Positions 36,001-46,726 of a stretch of 64,000 bases of DNA are shown here, in pieces. The notes below the pieces were generated by a model. It worked only from the letters and a program-made list of their open reading frames with translations. It searched no databases and had not been told where the DNA came from. Both the position numbers and the translations under genes were made by a program. How positions within the stretch are numbered: the stretch's first letter is position 1; every line of letters begins with the position of its first letter. Where the stretch lies: NCBI GenBank assembly GCA_010645155.1, contig JAAGOF010000055.1, positions 490,039 to 554,038 on the forward strand, given 5' to 3'. The stretch is from Tigriopus japonicus (taxonomy: Eukaryota > Arthropoda > Copepoda > Harpacticoida > Harpacticidae).

Positions 36001-39000
36001 CTTTGAATGGAAATGTTGCCATACTGATCGTTCAGGTCTTTGGTCAAAACTTTCATACAACCTGCCTTTCTGAATAGCAATTAGACTTCCAGTCAAAAGT
36101 GGCAACACTCCCAACTCGAAACCCACCACTGAGCTCTCGCTCTCCTCTCTTTCTCTCCCTATGCTCATGCCCTCCTCACCCCCGACCCCCTCTCGTCTCC
36201 GTGTGGAACCTGCTATTAGAGATGGAAGAAACGGTGAAATCGTTCCTTGGTGTTGCCACTTAAGTTAAATATGGAGCTCATTGAAATCCAAGTGACTATA
36301 ATCGTGATTATCTTGCTTGTTGCAATAGCCGTGCTTCAATTCTGCCAGTTGCATACCCACACGAAGTTCTTGACAGACTTCTCAAAATTCTCGACCGAAT
36401 TCTCAAAATTATCGACAGATTGTTCAAAAAACTTTGAATCACTCAAAGAGCACGTCTCAAAAGAGAGTAAAAGAGTGAAGGAAGAAATTACGAGTGAATT
36501 CAGTGAGATCTCTCAGACCTAGAGAGATCTGAAAAAATCCAGCTACATTGAATCTTGGTCCGCTTGGTCTAACTGCGCCAGTAAAAGATTTGCAACAAAC
36601 AGCAGAAAAAGTTACTAAAGAAGTTAAAGACAGTTTAATTGAAGCGTTAAGGGAAAGTCGTGACAAGAAGCCTAAATAGTTGAAATTGTTGAAAAAGTGC
36701 AAGATGATAAAAAGCTTGTGTAAGTGCATCATGTTTTACAAAGCTATATAAATCTTGAATATTAACCCGGTAAATGAAAATGCTCCTGAAAGCCCCTTTG
36801 TTTACTACTCGAGATGATTTAAAAAGTTAACACATGTTTTCGCGAGAATCATACACCCAAGGAAAGCATTGATTAGGAATGTTGAAATTGTTCTTTATTT
36901 GTTCGTACTGCCACTAATTAACTTAAAGTAGGAAAAAAGAAAATGGAATGCCAATTTTTGGCACAAAAATGATCATTCAAAAAACATAAAAAAGGATATT
37001 CGCCCTTCTAGTTGCAGGCCTTCGAACGTATTGAAGGCCGAAAACGCTTTGGAGGATTTTTCCTTTTCCTCTGGCTGAAAGCACTTTTGACCTCAAATTT
37101 AGAGCACACACACAACCTTTATTTCGTTTCAAACCCGTTGGTGGAGGCTGTTTTTTTTGAGAGACCTATTCTAATGACTGGCATGTTTGGTCTTCTTGGT
37201 CTAGATCTACCAACACCAGTCTTTTCTTCCTTTGCAGTGCTGATAATTGGATAGTCTTCCAGGACGTCCTCTTCCTTGGTTGGAGTAAGTATCTCGACGG
37301 TCCCATCAACACTCCACCAACAAAATCCTTGATCCATTCGTCTTTCATCGAGCCAATAATCTTAGCAGTGAACCTATTCGTTCAAAGAGATTCATTGAAT
37401 CCCTTCGGTCTCTTTCTAGATGAGTTCGATGCTTACATCATTGTGTCGTTCGTCAATGCTACCCTAGTCCTTTCCATTGGTGGAACAGTGGAGGAAGTCA
37501 CTGATTCCGGATTTTTGGGCACCACGCCCACTTTGTCGTGTTCTGCTTTAGGAGATAACGCCCTGGTTCAGGTGTATCCCGAAGGCATCCGTCACATTCG
37601 TGCTGATAAACGTGTCAACGAATGGAAGGCTCCTGGCAAGAAAAATGTTGTCAAATGCGCCGTTAACAATCGCCAAGTGGCGATTGCCTTGTCGGGAGGA
37701 GAGATGGTTTACTTTGAGATGGATTCGGTAAGACCAACTTTTGATATATGTATGAAGTAACTAATTGATGGATCCCTGCATGATGGTATTCATATGTTAG
37801 ACTGCTGAAACGCCTTGTTGACAACTTAACTCGCTGAACGAGCTGGTTGACCAAATTGGATGGACGCATTTTCATTTGTGGAATTAACACGTTTTGTTTG
37901 CTTTTTCACGGTTCTAGTCTGGCCAATTGAATGAGTATACGGAGAAGAAAGAAATGTCTGCCGATGTGGTGTGCATGGCTTTGGCCAGTGTTCCCTCAGG
38001 AGAACAACGATCCCGATTTTTGGCCGTCGGATTGGCTGACAACACAGTGAGGATCATCTCATTAGGGCCCCAAGATTGCTTGACTCCATTGAGCATGCAA
38101 GCTCTGCCCGATGCTCCGGAATCGTTGTGCATTGCTGAAATGGGTGGAACCGACGAGCAAGACGGCGAGCCTGGAATTCAAGGCCAACTGTACCTAAATA
38201 TTGGTAAGATATCAGATTTTGATAAAAGTTTAGGGATATGAATCTTCATGATGACTCATTTTAACACTTCGTGATTGCTAGTGAGCGTTGGATCAACCAA
38301 CTGAAATTCAGTTCTAGTTCAAGTTTCCCCCGTAGTGTCTTTGGTCTTTGGATTAAAGTTGATTTGTTTCTTTTCCAGGTCTTCAAAATGGCGTCCTTTT
38401 GCGCACGGTGTTGGATCAAGTGACCGGCGATCTATCAGACACGAGAACGCGCTATCTCGGTTCAAGACCAGTCAAACTCTTCCGAGTAACCATGCAAGGC
38501 GGCGAAGCAGTTCTGGCCATGTCATCTCGATCCTGGATCTCATACTACTACCAAAACCGTTTCCATCTCACTCCTTTGTCTTACGAGACCTTGGAATACG
38601 CTGCGGGTTTCTCATCTGAGCAGTGTCCCGAAGGCATCGTGGCCATTTCCACCAACACGTTGCGAATTCTGGCTCTCGAGAAGCTGGGCACCGTGTTCAA
38701 TCAAACCTCCGTGCCCTTGGACTACACTCCGCGGAAGTTCGTGGTCAATAATGAGGCCAACCATTTGTACGTGATCGAGACGGATCACAATGCCTACACG
38801 GAAGAGACCAAACAACAGAGAAAAGTGCAAATGGCTGAGGAAATGCGCGAGGCCGCCGGTCAAGACGAGCAGGAACTAGCCAACGAAATGGCAGAGGCCT
38901 TCTTGAACGAGAACCTTCCGGAAGACACGTTTGGCGCGCCCAAAGCTGGCGCGGGTATGTGGGCTTCATGTATTCGAATCCTGGATCCCACCAAAGGCGA

Positions 39001-40477
39001 TACGCTCCAGCAGATCTACTTGGAACAGAATGAAGCGGCCATGAGCATCGCTTTGGTCCGATTTGCGGCGTACCCGGAAGCGCTCTATTGCATTGTGGGA
39101 GTGGCCAAGGATTATACGCTCAATCCCAGGACAGTGGCTGGAGGGTTCTTGTACACCTATCGGGTTCATCGAGGGGTTTTAGCACCCAATCAAGCGCCTA
39201 TGGAGCTGGTTCATAAGACTACTTTGGACGAGATCCCTTACGCAATTTGTCCCTTTCAAGGGAAAGTACTGATTGGAGTGGGAAAGTTGCTCAGACTCTA
39301 CGATATCGGAAAGAAGAAGCTACTCCGAAAATCGGAAAACAAGGTAAAGAATAATTCTGAGACATTTCTCCCAGCATAACTTTGATGATGATATCTTTAA
39401 AAACTTTATGGCGACGTCTATGAGCTTTGGATCAACCAACTGACCAACTTTTGTTATGGCATGCTCTCACCCAATTATTTTTGATCGAGAAAATTTAAGA
39501 AAAATCGCTTTGGTCTTTTGTAGCATATTCCGTATTGCATTGTGGATATCAAAACCATCGGGGACAGAATCATCGCATCGGACATCCAAGAAAGTGTCCA
39601 TTTCCTCAAGTACAAACGCATGGAGAATCAGTTGGTCGTTTTCGCTGATGACACCACTCCACGATGGGTAATTGGAATAGCATGAGTCTTTAAAAGAAAT
39701 GATTGCTCCTATACGTAGGCGGTGTTTGTTATAGGTAACCACCACGTGTGTGTTGGATTACAATACAGTGGCCATTGGAGACAAGTTTGGGAACATCAGT
39801 ATCGTTCGATTGCCGCACAACGTCAACGATAACGTGGATGAAGATCCGACGGGAACGAAATCCCTCTGGGATCGTGGCATGTTAAGTGGAGCCAGTCAGA
39901 AAGCGGATTGCATCACGGTGTTCCATATCGAAGAGATCCCCCTCTCACTTCAAGTAAGTTCGCTGAATTCCAATCAATTCCGCAAGATCGTACAAATACT
40001 ATGATGAGTCTATTAACTCGAGACTATTTCCTTGTGTCCTGGATCAACCAACTGATTTGGTAGCGCTAACCTTCGAAATTCGGATCGTGATGATGCGAAT
40101 GATACTTTAATTCTGTTTTGCTCTGGTTGTTTCCATAGAAAGCCAGCTTGATTCCTGGTGGTAACGATTCGTTGGTGTTTGCAACATTATCCGGATCAGT
40201 GGGCATGCTCGTGCCGTTCACTTCTCACGAAGATCACGACTTCTTCCAAAATCTGGAGATGCACATGAGAGCCGAGAATCCTCCATTGGGAGGGCGTGAT
40301 CATTTGGGCTATCGCTCCTACTATTTCCCCGTCAAGAGTGTCATCGATGGCGACTATTGCGAGCAGTACAATAACCTGGAGGGCTCCAAACAGAAGAGCA
40401 TTGCCGAGGAGCTCGACCGAACTCCGGCCGAGATCTCCAAGAAGTTGGAGGATATTAGAACGAGATATGCCTTTTAA
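33093..40477 (+). CDS. SF3B3: Splicing factor 3B subunit 3
   Basis: Twelve exons: 33093-33318, 33378-33743, 33805-34037, 34100-34341, 34405-34583, 34652-34807, 37420-37727, 37918-38203, 38379-39343, 39524-39667, 39735-39953 and 40139-40477. They sum to 1220 residues (human 1217), all phases agreeing. The start [13 protein letters not shown] and the end [12 protein letters not shown] correspond to the human termini, and identity is high throughout, for example [20 protein letters not shown] and [19 protein letters not shown]3B3 is the three-beta-propeller subunit, related to DDB1 and CPSF1, that scaffolds SF3b in U2 snRNP and helps branch-site recognition in the nucleus; it is also found with SAGA. 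Introns are 57-180 bp except intron 6 (34808-37419, 2.6 kb). Introns 8, 9 and 11 carry snoRNA-like units, and intron 6 a candidate nested gene. No breaks seen. Confidence 0.98.
36271..36679 (+). CDS. Candidate small single-pass membrane coiled-coil protein nested in SF3B3 intron 6
   Basis: An ATG at 36271 opens a frame with a transmembrane helix ([17 protein letters not shown]), then a heptad-like region ([20 protein letters not shown], then [16 protein letters not shown]). It stops at 36522. If the 40-nt segment 36503-36542 (starts GTGAGA, ends CCAG) is an intron, the frame continues into [17 protein letters not shown] and [18 protein letters not shown] to TAG at 36677, 122 residues in all. 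Both halves look protein-like. A 40-nt intron would be unusually short, so a pseudogene with a stop and a frameshift is the alternative. Family unknown. Confidence 0.35.
37775..37842 (+). ncRNA. Weak fourth C/D snoRNA candidate, SF3B3 intron 7
   Basis: A near-consensus box C (ATGATGG, 37780-37786) and a CTGA (37834-37837) are 58 nt apart, with an internal CTGA as possible D' box (37805-37808). The distance from CTGA to the 3' splice site is 80 nt, like the three clearer units. There is no shared guide and the terminal stem is poor. The guide before box D would be ACAACTTAACTCG; I cannot name a target. Confidence 0.3.
38239..38311 (+). ncRNA. Box C/D snoRNA-like unit, SF3B3 intron 8
   Basis: Box C ATGATGA at 38248-38254 and box D CTGA at 38301-38304 span 57 nt, the normal C/D size. 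Flanking GAAT and ATTC can pair. The guide next to box D, GGATCAACCA, is complementary over 10 nt to TGGTTGATCC near the conserved 5' end of 18S rRNA. Box D is 74 nt before the 3' splice site, close to the distance favoured by vertebrate intronic snoRNAs. Confidence 0.65.
39375..39458 (+). ncRNA. Box C/D snoRNA-like unit, SF3B3 intron 9
   Basis: Box C ATGATGA at 39385-39391 and box D CTGA at 39440-39443 span 59 nt. The same guide, GGATCAACCA, precedes box D. CATAAC and GTTATG outside the boxes can form a 6-bp terminal stem. Box D lies 80 nt before the 3' splice site. Outside boxes and guide the sequence differs from the unit in intron 8. Confidence 0.68.
39992..40062 (+). ncRNA. Box C/D snoRNA-like unit, SF3B3 intron 11
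   Basis: Box C ATGATGA at 40001-40007 and box D CTGA at 40052-40055 span 55 nt. The guide is again GGATCAACCA. CAAAT before box C can pair with ATTTG overlapping box D. Box D is 83 nt before the 3' splice site. Third member of the set. Confidence 0.65.
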
Positions 40478-40629
40478 GCGGGCATTATAATTATTCTTAG
40501 TATTACTGTGAAAATGATTAAGTTGAGTAAATGTGAGCGACGTTCCAAATTGAACAAATTGATTTTATGATGGAATTATTTAGGGCAGCGTTTTGCGACT
40601 AGTCCGGTTGTTAATTTTATCATCTGCAT

Positions 40630-40710
40630 TAGAGCACTATAATGAAAGAGTACGCGCATCCGAGTTCGTGGTCCCAAAGGTTTGGTTCCATTGTAGTGGG
40701 GTTCAGCACT
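40630..40710 (+). mobile_element. Terminal fragment of the TAGAG-type hAT-like family
   Basis: Starts TAGAGCACTATAATGAAAGA then GTACGCGC and continues in the order seen on the minus strand at 26935-27028. It lies about 150 bp after the SF3B3 stop. The matching far end is not visible. Confidence 0.65.
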
Positions 40711-40719
40711 TCACGAGGC

Positions 40720-41340
40720 GGCATTTCCTAAGCAAATGCTTTACTTCTTTTTGTGTAGAACTTTGAATGAAAATGGTAGTGGTTAAGTAATCGCAAACAA
40801 CGTTTAGTGCCAAATGGGGAACTATCCGAGTGGAAGGATGTGACAAGTGGTTTTGTGCAAGGCAGCATTTTGGTATCAATTTTGTTCCTTGTTTGTTTCC
40901 GATTTGCCAACAAGCATCAACAAAGCCACCATGATTGGATCATCTGCAAACGCTACCAAAATCGGTAAGACAATTGTCTCGCCGAAGATAGTACCGTACT
41001 TCAGAAAGATTTGAATGCCCTGGCCAGATGGGCAACACGCCATGCAATGATGTTTAACACTGAAAAGTGCAAAATACTGCAGTTGGGAGTAATAACCCAC
41101 TTTTCTGTTACCAAATTGATGGAATTGAGATCGAGTCAGTGGAAAGCCAACGTGACCTCGGAGTACATATTCATCTAAGTCTAAAACCCTCCTTACACAT
41201 CGGAATTATCGCTCAAAAGGCTACTTCTTTGCTCAGCCAAAAAAGTGTAATGTTGCGGTTGTTAACAAGAGATTTCAATTGCCCTGTCTTGGGAGGAGGA
41301 CTTGCCTCCATCATCATTCAATTGCAAATATTACAGGAAT
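40720..41340 (+). pseudogene. Decayed LINE reverse-transcriptase fragment
   Basis: Pieces of reverse transcriptase appear in shifting plus frames: LNALARWATRHAMMFNTEKC, then KILQLGV near 41010-41090, and IESVESQRDLGVHIHLSLKP near 41125-41180. Several stops and frameshifts separate them. It is a different LINE subfamily from the one at 48298. Confidence 0.65.
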
Positions 41341-41469
41341 GAAACCGCCCATCAGAATGAGACTTACATTTTTGAAAAGCTAAAAGAACAAAATATTCCG
41401 TGAGTCGAATTTTATTGATATCAAATGAATGGCTGAGGCGCTAGATTCAATCAAGTGCTGAAGTTCCAC

Positions 41470-42065
41470 GAACCGACGTAAAGAAATCACCAAATTTTCA
41501 ATGATAAAAGACTTATAGATTTCATACCAACAGTGAAATTCAGAACAGATGAGGGAGAGTCAATTTGCAGTAGATTTGGTTCACGCTCCTGCTCAATATC
41601 ACAACCTCCAATGTCTTTGAGTGAAGCATCTAATTTTGACGGCATTGTTTGCAGAAAAAGGTAGACCAAGAAATCGTTTGAGATATTTCGTAAAGACTGC
41701 GTTAGTAGCTGTCCAAATATTTTGGGAAATATTGTTGGAGATCCAAACTGGCAATGCGTATTCGTATATGGGCAAGATATATACAGTGAAATCTTGATTT
41801 AACGATTTGTCCGTCACCCCAAAATTTGTCGTTAACTCGAATTTTATTTTTAAATCGAGTCGCTGTCGTAAGAGTTGTACAAAGTCGGTAACCCCCAAAA
41901 TTATCATTAAATCGAGATTTATCGTTAAATCGGAAATCGTTCAATCGAGATTTCACTGTATAGTAAGATCCGCAGCACTTAATGGAAAGGGAGTTGACTG
42001 AGATTAAGTCGAGGGAAAAGGAAACCAATTCGATTAAATATCTAAAAACTGCCTTCAAAAGTCCC
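41470..42065 (-). pseudogene. Decayed LINE fragment interrupted by a MITE
   Basis: Minus-strand pieces KLDASLKDIGGCDIEQ (about 41590-41640), matching KLDVPLKDNGGCDIEQ of the LINE at 49901, and LPIYEYALPVWISN with YLKRFLGLPFS (about 41640-41780). The pieces are out of natural order, implying rearrangement. The pogo-like element at 41784-41958 lies inside. Confidence 0.6.
41782..41960. mobile_element. pogo/Tc1-like MITE with TA target duplication
   Basis: Element 41784-41958 (175 bp). It begins CAGTGAAATCTTGATTTAAC, ends with the near-complement (CAATCGAGATTTCACTG), and is flanked by TA on both sides. CAGTG ends with TA duplications are typical of pogo/Tigger MITEs. The inner half repeats the ends, so it can fold into a long hairpin. 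Confidence 0.85.
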
Positions 42066-44433
42066 CCCAAAGTAACTCAAACGAGACTTGGATTTTGGCG
42101 TGGCCATATCATGGTGTTTATGTTACAATAAAAAAGGTCTAATGCAAAAAAATCTATACAGTTAATATGATGTTGCTCATGGTGAAGAAATGAAAGACAT
42201 GAACAAAAACATTCTCAATGAAGGGTCGCAGTTATCACGTCATTGATCTTGATTAGATCAAGAGCATACTACATATATGAGAAGTAAATGACGTTGTTGG
42301 ACTTATTACATTGGGCACAAAAAAAATCAAAAAACAGAGCAAGGGTCGCCAAAGAACAAGAAAAGGGAGAAGAGTACAAGTATTGACAACTACGTAGTTT
42401 TTTTCTTGCGTGACACATTACACGCATTTCTGCAACTGTACCGTTTCACTATTATTAAGGCCCTTCGAGAAAAATTGGCCTAAGGAAATAACAAATTTTG
42501 GCACTATTTTTTGTCTCTCAAAGCAAAGCGTTTTGGTGCCTTAGTTGTGATTGCTCTATTGTAGACTTAAATAGTAAGGAGGAAGTAGAAGGAAGGGCTT
42601 TCACTAAGAAATCAACAAAGTTCGTGAAAGGGACACATAATGTTCGTCACATCATTGAGATTCGTCACATCATTGAGATGTATCAAAACCCAAAATCACA
42701 AATTCAGATTGGATGGAGCGGACTCGAAGGAGGGAAAGAACAAGGAACGGGAGAACAATGAAGGAGATCCGTAACAGAACGGTAGAAAACGGGGATGACA
42801 CAGATAGAACGAAAATGAGGAGGATTTGGCCCAAGGCCCTCTGGAAGTTGATAAACCACTTTTATCGAAACTGTATCTTGAGTTAAAACAAAACTTTTGA
42901 AACCTTGGGCGCTAGCCATAGAGCAATGGTGTCTTTTTGGGGATTCCTATATCTGGCGTCATTTCTTGTTGGACATGGACATCTGATGTCCTAGAAAGAC
43001 CTTGCTATCGATGAAGATTGCGTCTGGTGTCTTGCGTAATGCACAGCAGCAGCAAACGGGGAGCGAACGGGGAGAGGCTACTGTGGACAAAGAGGGCGGA
43101 AATACGAGTCTTTTTCAGGTTATTCTGCAATATGATAAGCGAGGTTTGAATAAAGGATTGTCACGGGTGCAGTGAAAACTTATAAAGAGTAACTTTGATC
43201 ATTTCAAAACCAGCAACTGTTCTGACAATCAAACACAATATGGGAATTCGAACTTGTTTTCTTGTCTTGGAGTAGGTTTGTGATGCATGCAAGGTGTCTC
43301 GCAGTTTATGTGAGCATTTCAGAACAACGATAACACTTTATCATGGCAAATAACTAATTACTGCTGGGGTAGTCACCGCCACCGTCCATTGCACTCTTTC
43401 ATTTGGACTCAAGGAGAGCCAACCCATTTATCTTTAGTGTGCATCTAACAAAGACACTCCAATCAACCCAATCAACTAAAAAAAAACATTTTAAGACACC
43501 TTGTCTGGGTGTCCTCTCCAGTTTTCAAAATAAGCAACTCCCTGTCAGAGCAAGCATAGTTTAAGAAACTAAGTTGTTTCTATCATTATCTCAATTTCTG
43601 GAGATTGTGTGATTTATTTCTTGAACAGTCAAATGTTTGGCATTTCAACTGAGTTTAGATTGTTAAGGTTGTAACTTTGTAAGGATAGAATACGTTCTAT
43701 TGTATGCAGTAAGGCAAGAACCACACCTTAGGTAAGGTTAGAACAGGGTAAAGTAGGTCGTTTTAAAATCAAATAGCACATCCTTGGATATTTTGCATTG
43801 TGAGATAATAAGAGCTCTACGTTGAGATTCTACCTGAAAGAAAAATAGGCAATCTCCATGAATTCCATTAGCAGAAACTATTTGCTAAAAAGAGAGCAAA
43901 GGTAAAAAACAGTAAAATTCTGTCTGTTTTATTCCGAGAAGGATAAACCCGGCTGTCCCGTGTGGGATCAAGAGGATGGTTTTTGGATGGGACAATTCTA
44001 ACTGCCAACCCTGCTTTGCCTTTGCTTTGCCTTCATCTAGTTGCGGTTTTTGAAGCTTCCCTAATTTTAATCAAGAAAAATGAAGATAATAGGTTACCTT
44101 TATTCATCAAGACCGCTGTCAGGTGTGGTCAAGTCGAAGAGCAAATGAAGATCATTCAAAATGTTGTTGGGGTCCTGGTCTTCGCCCTCGTTGTCCTAAG
44201 CTGGATCAGCAAGGGGAACAACGGGGACAACGACCACCTCCCGTAGCGCTTGAACGATTTATCGTTGCTGGGAAAGCCTACAGCGTAGATCGGAGTTTTC
44301 GCGTCGTAGACGCATGATTTCGTAAAGTAACACACCATTCGTGACAATGACGACAATACAATGACTACAAGAACGACCAAAAGCACACGATCCGCCATTA
44401 GAACTAGGCTTCCTAAACCAACTGACTAAAGGT
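42066..44433. other. No gene recognised
   Basis: AT-rich sequence with short ORFs. A 20-bp direct repeat (CGTCACATCATTGAGAT) occurs at about 42643-42680. Near 44156-44398 the minus strand has an 80-codon ORF with a hydrophobic leader (MADRVLLVVLVVIVLSSLS), and the plus strand there also reads hydrophobic; I cannot tell whether either is real. Confidence 0.35.
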
Positions 44434-44467
44434 CAGGGTGGGCATTTTTCGACATCGAGAGCATTTT

Positions 44468-44690
44468 GGACACCCTAGTGTCCAAAAGTGTACAATAGTG
44501 TACAAAAGTGTCCAAAAGTGTCCAAAAGTGTCCAAAAGTGCCCTAAAGTGTCCAAAAGTGTCCAAAAGTGTCCAAAAGTGTCCAAAAGTGTCCAAAAGTG
44601 TCCAAAAGTGCCCTGAAGTGTCCAAAAGTGTCCAAAAGTGTCCAAAAATACCCAGAGGGTGTCCAAAAATCCCCAAAAGATGTCCATAAG
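44468..44690 (+). repeat. Tandem array of TGTCCAAAAG (10 bp)
   Basis: About 20 copies, mostly exact, with some CCCTAAAGTG and CCCAGA variants. It is read through on the minus strand as repeats of FGHFWTLL, which is not a protein. Confidence 0.92.
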
Positions 44691-45190
44691 TGGAGGGGCG
44701 AAGAGCTAGTGTTGGTGGCAAGGAGGAGACGGAGCTGGTCAGTGTGACCTGGCTTTAGCCATGCCTGTTTAAGAGGCTGTTCTCATCTTAATGGGCTGGC
44801 GAGGCCGGGCTACAGACGGCCAGAACCATCGAGAGCTCCTCCTTTAAGAGACCAAATTACCGGTTAGTGACTTAGTGAGTAAGGGGACGGGACTACGAGA
44901 ACCTTCCTTGAACAGACCGGAACCCGTGAAGGTGGAGACCGGGATTGCCCCAAAGTACCAACCATACCAGCAACGAGAGTACCACTGGTAAGGCGGATTC
45001 GGGCGTTGGACGATTCTCACAAGCGATGACCATTTACCTGATTATCTTATATCATTTCAACTATTTTTATGTATTGTCTTCCAGAACAAATAAAGTGTAC
45101 TTGTATATGAGAAACATTCGCGGCTGGTGTGCACTTTTGGGATGAAGCGAGACCTGATACAGTCCAAACGAGAAAAGAACGAACAATAAG
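44686..45190. mobile_element. Solo LTR with 5-bp target duplication
   Basis: The LTR is 44691-45185 (495 bp), starting TGGAGGGGCG and ending ACGAACA. It is bracketed by ATAAG (44686-44690 and 45186-45190). The related copy at 58250-58280 reads straight through (TGTCCATAAATGTCCAAAAG), giving the empty site. An AATAAA signal occurs near 45087. TG...CA ends and a 5-bp duplication fit a Gypsy or BEL type; the internal part is gone. Confidence 0.85.
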
Positions 45191-45474
45191 TGTCCAAAAG
45201 TCCAACAAACGTAAAAGAAAGTTGTACAAATCAGACGAAAAACCAGTTATACTACATAAGTAATTGAATTCTAAAGAATGCATGGTTGTGTACTTAAACA
45301 AAAATAGTTCTATTACTGGGAACATTACTTGGAGAAATAAACTTTGCCATGATAACTTGAGCTAATAATTTTTTAAAAAAATAAATGTTTTGTTTATACA
45401 ATATGGTAAAATGTGTGTAACTGTTCAAAATGTTTCAAGATTTACATTTTATTTCCTCATCTGTAAACAAGAGC

Positions 45475-45608
45475 CTTGTCTTTTTTAATAGTAAAACAAC
45501 ACTGCGTTAATTCTTTGGCAAAAGCATTATAATACCCACATTGCAATCTGATATCAGTTTGAGTGTGCTTTATTATAGTTAACATTTTTGGACAGTCAGG
45601 TCAAAAGA
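45475..45608 (+). repeat. Left copy of direct repeat flanking the Copia remnant
   Basis: Runs from CTTGTCTTTTTTAATAG to GTCAGGTCAAAAGAC and is repeated almost exactly at 46727-46865. The single-copy counterpart is at 58605-58740. Confidence 0.88.
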
Positions 45609-46726
45609 CCGACATCACCGAGATCAAACGATTGATGGCCGAAAGGTTTGAGGCCATGGACCTTGGAGAAATGAAACATTTCTTGGGAATCAATGTTCAT
45701 CAGGACCGTACAAATGGAACGATATGGCTGGGCCAACCCGTTTATGGAAAAGAACTACTCGACAAGTTTGGTATGAGCGAGTGCAAGGAAGCTGATACAC
45801 CGAGTGACCCTGGACTGAAGTTGTTGAAGGCATTCGAAGACGAAGAACCCGAAGACCCAGCAGGTTACAGATCATTGATTGGAGGTTTGCTATACCTATC
45901 CCTTCGAACAAGGCCGGATTTGGCCTTTGCCGTGGCAAGTGTTGCCAAATTCTCGTCTCATCCCAACAAAACTCATTGGATAGCAGCCAAACGAATTTTA
46001 CGATACCTGAAAGGGACATTGGACCTTGGAATTCATTTTTCTCGTTCTCAGAGTGTCGACCTCGTCGGATATTCGGATTCCGATTGGGCAGGCGACGTCG
46101 AGGACAGACGATCGACATCAGGCTACGTGTTCCATGTGGCTGGTGGACCGGTGTCATGGAGAAGCCAGAAGCATCAAGCCGTTGCCCTTTCTGCCGTCGA
46201 AGCGGAATACATGGCTTTGTCCAGTGCGTGCCAAGAAGCTATTTGGCTAAGGAACCTGATTTCAAACATCGGATTGACCATCGAGGGGCCTGCTGTTATT
46301 TATGAACATAATTTACCCTCGATTGGGCTTGCGAAAAACCCGCAATATCACGGACGTGCGAAACACATTGATATCCGATATCATTATACGCGAGAGCAAG
46401 TTCGAGGAGGACATGTCAAGCTGGAATACTGCCGAACCGAAGAAATGATTGCTGATATGCTGACGAAGGGACTCGCCAAGACAAAGTTGGTAAAGCTTCG
46501 GTTGATGTGCGGAGTAATTGCTCAAAATGAGGATTGAGGGCGAGTGTTAGAATTCATTCATCATTTTGATCCTTAAATCAAGGTTGCGCGCTCTTCCTGG
46601 TATGTTCTTCCCTTGTTGTGTTTCTTGTTTGTATGTCATTGAAAGTCTTTCTCTATCCGGTTTATTATTCCCATGTGCTAACCCGTCAATAAAAACCTTC
46701 TGAAACTGAATCGGACACTATCAACA
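45609..46726 (+). mobile_element. Truncated Copia retrotransposon: RT end, RNase H and 3' LTR
   Basis: The ORF to 46537 encodes the C-terminal part of a Copia polyprotein. It begins within the reverse transcriptase (MKHFLGINVHQDRTNGTIWL, then GYRSLIGGLLYLSLRTRPDL) and goes through RNase H (YSDSDWAGDVEDRRSTSGYV, SAVEAEYMALSSACQEAIWL) to HIDIRYHYTREQV and the closing DMLTKGL motif. No stop breaks it. A purine-rich tract (GATTGAGGGCGAG) precedes the 3' LTR, 46545-46726, which starts TGTTAGAATTC, contains AATAAA and ends ATCAACA. Gag, protease, integrase and the 5' LTR are missing. The upstream ATG at 45563 belongs to the flanking repeat. Confidence 0.92.

Noticed and set aside
41599..41907. Continuous minus ORF of 102 codons as a gene
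   Set aside because: It crosses the pogo-like MITE boundary, so it joins LINE remnant and MITE sequence by chance.
43962..44398. Hydrophobic ORFs on both strands
   Set aside because: Opposite-strand hydrophobic reading often comes from T/A-biased codons; without homology or transcripts neither strand is convincing.
44468..44690. CRISPR-like regularly spaced repeat
   Set aside because: The units are contiguous without unique spacers and the genome is eukaryotic.
44413..44721. Long minus ORF of FGHFWTLL repeats (and KCPKVSKSVQ on plus)
   Set aside because: It is only a translation of the TGTCCAAAAG tandem array; all frames are open because the unit has no stop.
45563..45608. Start of the Copia ORF at 45563
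   Set aside because: These codons lie in the flanking 134-bp repeat, not in Copia.
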